Assembly: GCA_021234155.1 (NCBI GenBank)
Contig: JAJEKV010000001.1
Span: 29,774,177 to 29,838,176 of the forward strand
DNA from: Isoetes taiwanensis
Lineage: Eukaryota; Streptophyta; Lycopodiopsida; Isoetales; Isoetaceae
Length of the DNA stretch: 64,000 nt
Direction of reading: 5' to 3'
Below the pieces are notes generated by a model. That model saw only the letters and a program-made list of their open reading frames with translations. It ran no database searches and was not told where the DNA came from. Shown one piece after another: positions 57,940 to 64,000 of this stretch; the stretch's first letter is position 1; each line of letters starts with the position of its first letter. Position numbers and translations under genes: made by a program.

Positions 57940-59872
57940 GATGAAGAGATAACGAGGAAAATAAAGCAACAGAATAGGGATGAAAAAAATGTAGAGAAGT
58001 TGCTACTCTTAGGTATGAGTTTACATTTTTAATATGGACTGGAAATTCTATAAACATTCAGAAAAGTTAGGAACATACATCTGACCTAGAGTTTATTGCC
58101 AGTGAAGCTAAATATGTTAAACAAGTAAGGTGGCTATAATAACCACAGAATACATAATTTACATGCTATGCAGTGGCTACATAATTATGATACCATTACT
58201 ACTGGAAAATGTTATGTATTATGAACTGAACAGATACCAAACTCTCTAACAGGGGCTGGAGAATCAGGAAAATCAACTATTTTTAAACAGGTTAGCTTTC
58301 TGGCTTGGTAGATTCTTTTAATGCTTTTGTGGAAATGCTGTTTTAAATGGCTTAATGTTTTATTCTGGACAGATAAAAATACTCTTCGAGACCAATTTTC
58401 TAGGATGGGAATTGGATGATTACACAACTGTAATTCATGCCAACGTGTATCAAGCATGTAAGGTTAGTATGTTGTAAAGAAAGGTATTTCCCTCAAGCTT
58501 CTGAATCAAGACAAGCACAATAGTATATGGTTTGATTATATATGAAAGAGTCCATAAGCTCAGAACAAATTTCTTTTTCTGTTGTTCATTCCTCTCCCCC
58601 CCCCCTTCCCCCCCACATTAAATGAATTAGCTTATGAAGGGGGAAACTGGCAATATTTTCTTATATACTACCGTCGACAAAAGAATTGCAATATTGTGCA
58701 AATACAATAGATATCAAAAAATTAGATTCATTGTTGACCATCTAAACAGCAGCATTTTTAGAGTAGTAAGCTTAACAATAATAATGTGATGATTGAACCA
58801 TGTTGGCATTATATGATTAATTATGACGTCACACTGCTGACCTGGCATTGCATGCCTGCTGATCTGGCATTGCACGCTTGTTGTTAGACATGGCTATGTA
58901 AGCAATAGTCATGCTCCATCTAGGTTACTTGTTAGACGCTTCTATCCTACGTTGCATCACTTTTTGTTATTACCATGTACTCTACATGATATCAGAGCTA
59001 GGTCTGGTTATAGAATTAAGTGCAATTTTTTCGCTGTGAAAATTTTCTTGGGATTAAGTGATTTAAGCTGAGAGTTTCCAACTTTGGCAGATTTGACTTG
59101 GCTTTCCAACAAGCCTAGAATAGCTCTAGTCGAAGAGATAACATGGGAGTTCTTGCATTTTTGTAGGACTATCCATCTAGAGGCCAGACCGGTTTTGCCG
59201 GTGGTAAGCCAAGGGATCTAAGATACTTAGCTTAAAACACAAGGATATATGTAGGATTTCTGGTCTATGTAAGATTATACTTCAATGTGTTAGTAAGTGG
59301 AGGAGAGGAGACGGCAGATATGGAGCACTGAGCAAAAGAGTTATTTATTCAGAACGTCCAAAAGCTCAAATACATCTCTACAGTGCCATATAGAAAGTTC
59401 ATCCAGCCGAAAACCACACTTCAACTTCTACAATTATCTTAACTTGACTATAGGCTTTTAACTTGATAGTATGTACATTTGTACAAGGTATTCTGCACAT
59501 TTACTAACATGAGTAACACAATGTGCATTTTTCAATGCGACAAATGCATCAACGTGCATTTTTTGGCTAAATATGGTTATATCGGCAATTTAAAGCCTAC
59601 TTCCATTGGCAAAGGTGGTGGCTCGCACCCCATTATAAGGATTGTTAACAAGCTGTTTGTTTGCTTGACCTATAGGTGATGTAGATCTTTGGCAGGTGAC
59701 GCTCTTTTATGGCCTTTTGCACAGAAGTTGTCTATGGCTTTTCATTCTATTTCAATATAGATGCATATTTCGGTTTTTCACACATATCCATGTGCAGGTT
59801 CTTTATGATGGATGTGTCGAATTGGCAGAACATGGGGATAATGAAAAATATAACATGGGACCTGAGACCAAG
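57940..59872 (+). CDS. GPA1: Heterotrimeric G-protein alpha subunit, four internal exons
   Basis: G-alpha binds GTP/GDP at the plasma membrane and relays signals with G-beta/gamma and RGS proteins. Four exons join in frame: 57940-58012 (DEEITRKIKQQ...KLLLLG), 58253-58290 (GAGESGKSTIFKQ, the P-loop), 58373-58462 (IKILFETNFLGWELDDY, VIHANVYQACK) and 59798-59872 (VLYDGCVELAEHGDNEKYN). All splice borders are GT/AG and phases agree. The intact GAGESGKST marks a canonical G-alpha, not an extra-large (XLG) form, which has an altered loop. The first exon with the lipidation site was not found. The rest (switch regions, NKFD, C-terminus) should lie beyond the window. The introns hold a copia-type LTR, and the 3' flank holds transposon remnants. 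Confidence 0.88.
58801..59002 (+). mobile_element. Short copia-type LTR with tRNA-Met primer-binding site
   Basis: A 186-bp segment starts TGTTGGCATT and ends CTCTACA (58801-58986). It is followed at once by TGATATCAGAGCTAGG, a one-base variant of the common TGGTATCAGAGC site complementary to initiator tRNA-Met. The LTR is unusually short, as in TRIM elements. No 3' LTR was found. It sits in the intron between G-alpha exons 3 and 4 as seen here. Confidence 0.65.
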
Positions 59873-60475
59873 GTGAGAAGTTAAATTTGGTATACGTAAT
59901 AATGTCGGCCAATATTAGATTGAATGGTCACCTATGCAAGTTCGTAGTGACTGTTTAGCATGGAACTAGTTCAATTGCAGTCCTTGAAGGAACAAATATC
60001 CATGACTTTAACAATGTATTAGTTATGTGGTTGTACTTTGGTTTTGTTTATGTGCAGTACGAAATAGAACTTGCACCTGTTTGGAATGAATGAAATGAAA
60101 TCTAGTAATTAGAACGAAAGAAAGAGGGAAAAGAAAGATTTATTAACATCAACTTAAGATCCATAGGGTCTATGAGACCAAGTACAGACAGCATTTGGTC
60201 CGGCAAGGAGGCATGTGCCTCCTACACAACTATTGCAAACTTCTAATGGAAGCAAGGAACTTATATTAGAAACTGTGTCAGAAGTTATCAGCTTGTGGAG
60301 GTCTCCCATTCCCATTCTGGCCATTCTGAAATAAGTTTGAATCTGAGCATTAATATTAATTCCGAAGTATCAGTCTTATTTGGTATAAATTGAGCATCAG
60401 TCTAACACCCGTCCTGACGACGAGCATGCTGAGAAATAAAACTAGCTAAGGGAACAATATGGAAAACTCTTTTCA

Positions 60476-61120
60476 TCATAGCAAAGTGTTTGCTACAAGA
60501 GGTTTTGTGGGACCATCTGGGGCCTGCCCCTTAGAAGGACAGTGAGAAAGCAAAATGACACCATTGTCAAGCTGTTCTTGGACAAAGCACGCTTTAATAT
60601 CAAGATGCTCCATAAGATAATGCCATTTATGGTCCTTGGCATGAGATATGGCTCCATTATTAAGACAATAGTTTGGTGTGTCTTTAGCTCCCAAATCTTC
60701 ATACAAGTGAACTAACCAAATCATTTCTTGAACTGCGGTGCGCAATGCTCTGAGTTCTGCTTCAGTGGTACTTAAACTGCAAGTATTCTGTTTCTTGGAT
60801 TAAACTGCAAGTATTCTGTTTCTTGGATGCCCATGTGACTGGATTCCTAGCAAAGGAGATATAACTAGTCAATGATTTTCGAGCTTCTACATCACTTGTA
60901 GCATGATCAGATGAATGCCCTCTGTAACAGTCCCCTCGAAGATAATGTACTCTTTTGGCTGCATACCAATGAGAAGACTTCAGATGATGCATAAGTCGCG
61001 TTAGAACTCACTGTACAAAGTAGCATCCGTAACTTGTGTTGAATCAAGAGTCGGTTCTTGCCTACGATCATGGGGTGTAATGGAAGCTTTACAATCTGTC
61101 CATAGTTCAAAAGCATCTAA
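60476..61120 (-). pseudogene. Copia RNase H remnant
   Basis: Minus strand: SSHWYAAKRVHYLRG, ARKSLTSYISF, NPVTWASKKQ, then AVQEMIWLVHLYEDLGAKD, NNGAISHAKD, HLDIKACFVQEQLDNG. This matches the end of copia pol ('SHW.AAKRVLRYL.G', 'KS.SGY', 'WSSKKQ', 'E..WL..LL.ELG', 'KHI......F.RE'). A 27-bp tandem duplication (AAACTGCAAGTATTCTG..., 60774-60829) and frame changes break it. Its orientation differs from the nearby short LTR, so it is probably a separate element. Confidence 0.8.
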
Positions 61121-61639
61121 AGATAGATGCGAGCATCTAAAGAATCTATCAGTTTTTAAGATGCGTTAGATACAGCTCATAAAATTCTAAAGAATAAATT
61201 CGACAAAGAATAACAGATTTAGAGTCATAAACCTTAATATATTAAACTTCAACTGCCTGTAACTGCTGATTGATCCTTCCCTTCATTGTTTCTAACCACT
61301 GACTGAATGCTATGTTTAAATGTAAATGCTCACAAAAATATCCCACAAATCACTGTACCTGCTGGTTTCGAAATGCTTCGAAATGCTGGTTTCGAAATGC
61401 TTGAGAGCTCCTTCAATCGGCAGCAGGGAAGTGCTTGGAAGCAGATTCGCCACCAGAGAAATCTATTTCGGCACATATCGGCAGCAGAAAAGGGTTTTCG
61501 GCAAACAGGGATACGATTTTTGCATGTTGGCAACAGGGGAAAACCTAATGGAAAGGGAGAAACCTAACTAGGATTTCCTTTTTTTCTTTTTCTAATTTTA
61601 ACCCCACGTATCGAACTTAAGATGCGTCTATTGAACTAT

Positions 61640-64000
61640 GAATCTGTCATACCGTGAGACTGCTGCCATGCTTCTAGATCTCCATGTCGAGATCTATATA
61701 TTGCAGCATGCTATTTTCCTCCTAAAGGCTCGGAATATACAGACCAAGAAATATATGAGGGAGCCTCCCCATATCAAGCACTCTATATGGATATTGCTGA
61801 ATTTTCCACTTGTGGAGATGTGATTTTGGTTGGTGATTTTAATGCGCGAACAAGAGATGAACAGGTCCACCTCAATGATTTTAGCTCCGACCCTATTCTA
61901 ATCCCAGAGATTCATCCTAAGGAAATAGGTATAGCAAGAACATCTGCTGATATAAGAGAGAATGCACCCATAACTGAATATGGACGCCATCTTTTGAATC
62001 TTGGGCAGATTCATAACCTGGTTATATACAACGGGCTCCTCCAATGGCCTGATTCTGCCAAATACACATGTTTTCCGCACAAAGGGGGGAATAGTGTTGT
62101 GGACTATATTATTGGTTCCCCTGACTTCATATGTGAGATTGATTCCTTTTATATTGATAAGAGGCCTGCAAAAGGAGATCATGTTCCTTTGGTTTTCACC
62201 ATTAAATCGCCACATACCCAAGCAGAAATAAAACCAGTCAGTAGGATACTTGATTATCATTTTGAATTTGATCACTGCATGGACACGGTCTATAATGATG
62301 TTTTGAATTCTTACCTCCAAGGTATTGAGGAAAGGGGATCACTAGAGAATAAAGCTGCACTTTTATCTTATGCCATGCTAGAAGCTTCTAAAGGTTGCTT
62401 TCCATATTCTGTTAGGGAACGCAAAGAACAGCGGGCAAAAGTTGGATCTATGCCTCAAAATGGCTGGTATGACCATGACTGTAAAACATTGCACAGGAAG
62501 TTGAAACATGCTTTGAACGTCAGCCCTGATATAGTACCAGAAATTAAAGCTGAGTATAAAAGATTGACACGGGCTAAAAAAGAGGGCTTTGAATCCAAAA
62601 CAGAGAACACATGCTAAATCTTCTTTATAGTAATGCTTCTGGGCAGTTTTGGAGGAAATTGGCAGCTAGAAAATCAGATTGTCCTTTAAAAGATTTAGGA
62701 GTATGGTCAGCATATGCAAACTCTCTCTTAGATGTTAAGAACCAACAGTTCTCTCAGGATGAGCTAGATCCGAGGCCTCAAACTTCTACCTTTTTTACGG
62801 TCTCTCTCATTGAAAGGGCCATACAAAAGCTAAACACAGGGAAAGCAAAAGATTGGGAAGAATTACAAGCTGAAATGATTATACATGGGGCTAAGACATT
62901 GGCACCAGTGATTGCAGATCTATTTAATGAAGCTATTTGCATTGGTTTTCCGCTGGTTTGGTCAAATAATGTTATAAAGCCTATCCATAAGGCGGGTGAT
63001 TCTATGAATCCTACTAATTATCGCCTAATTATGATTGGGCATGTGATGGCAAAACTGTATGGATCCGCATTGGAAATGGTCCTTGGTGATTTTGCAGAAA
63101 ATCACAGCCTTAGAGGCAAGGGACAAGCTGGTTTCAGGAAAAACTTTTCCACAATTGATCATATTTTTTCTTTAAGGGCAATCATTGAGGAAGCAAAGGC
63201 AAGGAAAAGTAAAGTTTATTGTTGTTTTGTTGATTTTCGAAAAGCCTTTGATACTGTTCCTCGGAACAGGTTGTTTCAAGGGGCTTTCTCACGAGCTGAT
63301 CTGGGCAGTGTTGACATTGTACGAGAATGTAATAGGCAGAGTGAAAATAGATGGGCAATTTTCAGAGGAAGTTTTCAGTACAATTGGGGTTAAACAAGGG
63401 TGCCCCCTCTCTCCTACTCTATTTGGACTTTACATTGATGAGCTTGAAAGCTTTGTTCAGTGTTTAGGCGGAGAAGGCTCCATGCTCGCTCAGGAATGCA
63501 TTCCCATTTTGCTCTATGCGGATGATGTGGTTCTAATCTCACCATCTCCTCAAGGGCTCCAAAAACATTTGGCTGCCCTAGAAGCCTTTTGCAAAGATAG
63601 AGAGCTGCAAGTAAATCTCAACAAGACCAAAATGATGGTATTTAATACCTCTTGGAAAAATTGGAAAAATAACTCTTTTACTTTCCAAGGACAACCTGTA
63701 GAAATTGTTTCTACATACACCTATTTGGGGGTAGAGTTTGCGGGCCCTCTATTCAGATTGAGGGAGGCTGGTCAGGCAAGGATTGCAAAAGGATATGCTT
63801 CTCTTGTACAGCTAGAAAAACAGTGCTACCAACTCCATTTCCAAGATGTTCATACAAAGCTCTTCCTGTTTGACACGTTGGTGAAGCCGGCAGCTTTATA
63901 TGGTGCACAAATATGGGGAGTTGACCTATGAGCCGATGACTGGGGTCAACTAGAGAGGCTCCAAATTTCTCTTCTCTCTAGAATGATTAGAAGCAAACAT
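61640..64000 (+). mobile_element. LINE (non-LTR retrotransposon), running off the window
   Basis: Endonuclease from about 61690 (IAACYFPPKG, DVILVGDFNART, NSVVDYIIGSP, KGDHVPLVFTI), then RT: PTNYRLIMIGHVMAKLYG, GQAGFRKNFSTIDHIFSLRA, CCFVDFRKAFDTVPRNRL, GVKQGCPLSPTLFGLYIDEL, catalytic YADD (LLYADDVVLIS) and a thumb with TYTYLGVEF. Frame changes occur near 62590 and 63280, and a TGA at 63929 interrupts the following WGQLERLQISLLSRM frame. The endonuclease N-terminus is missing. It lies downstream of the visible G-alpha exons, possibly in a later intron. Confidence 0.9.

Noticed and set aside
59479-59679. Cys-rich open stretch as a G-alpha exon
   Set aside because: It lies in the intron before 59798, matches no G-alpha segment, and phases already agree without it.

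Overview
The window looks like nuclear DNA of a land plant with a large, repeat-rich genome. It holds a plant Delta24-sterol reductase (DWF1), part of a canonical heterotrimeric G-alpha gene (GPA1 type), a fragment resembling the largest subunit of plant RNA polymerase IV/V, a decayed PPR gene, and introns full of transposons. Canonical G-alpha together with Tat-type and chromovirus retrotransposons and two LINEs would suit a seed-free vascular plant such as a fern. That placement is a guess, because nothing here fixes the species.

Host genes sit at the two ends. Bases 1-7.1 kb hold a 0.6 kb fold-back repeat, a 5'-less NRPD1/NRPE1-like fragment (minus), the complete two-exon DWF1 gene (2651-4437, plus), PPR remnants (minus) and a multi-exon fragment of unknown function (minus). 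Bases 57.9-59.9 kb hold four consecutive exons of G-alpha (plus). Its introns or flanks carry a 3-copy tandem repeat, a short copia-type LTR with primer-binding site, a copia RNase H remnant and a LINE that runs off the window end.

The middle (about 7.8-53.7 kb) is almost all mobile DNA in nested layers: (1) a solo LTR (7835-9404) with a 5-bp target duplication; (2) an LTR-like stretch (9411-12390) that is inverted relative to a second copy at 38958-41560; (3) a gypsy element 'A' on the minus strand (from 13035), inserted in the protease region of an older relative; (4) a 16.8 kb insertion (22103-38949) bounded by the 8-bp duplication GAACAAGA and T-runs, splitting A's outer LTR; it carries a 2-kb sequence 'U' twice in direct orientation; (5) a complete gypsy element 'B' (26615-37525, minus) inserted in the second U copy with 5-bp duplication CATGT. 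Then follow a decayed chromodomain-bearing gypsy element with its 3' LTR (41.6-47.3 kb), a LINE on the minus strand (50.0-53.1 kb) and a minisatellite.

The most unusual content is the coding order of A and B. Both read gag - CCHC zinc knuckles - protease (DGGS) - an archaeal-type RNase H - reverse transcriptase - degenerate gypsy RNase H - integrase. The extra RNase H lies between protease and RT, whereas the Tat-lineage elements I know carry it downstream of the RT/RNase H block. Both copies share the order, the same primer-binding site (probably tRNA-Gln) and LTRs with a hairpin tip, so it is a family trait and not a single rearrangement.
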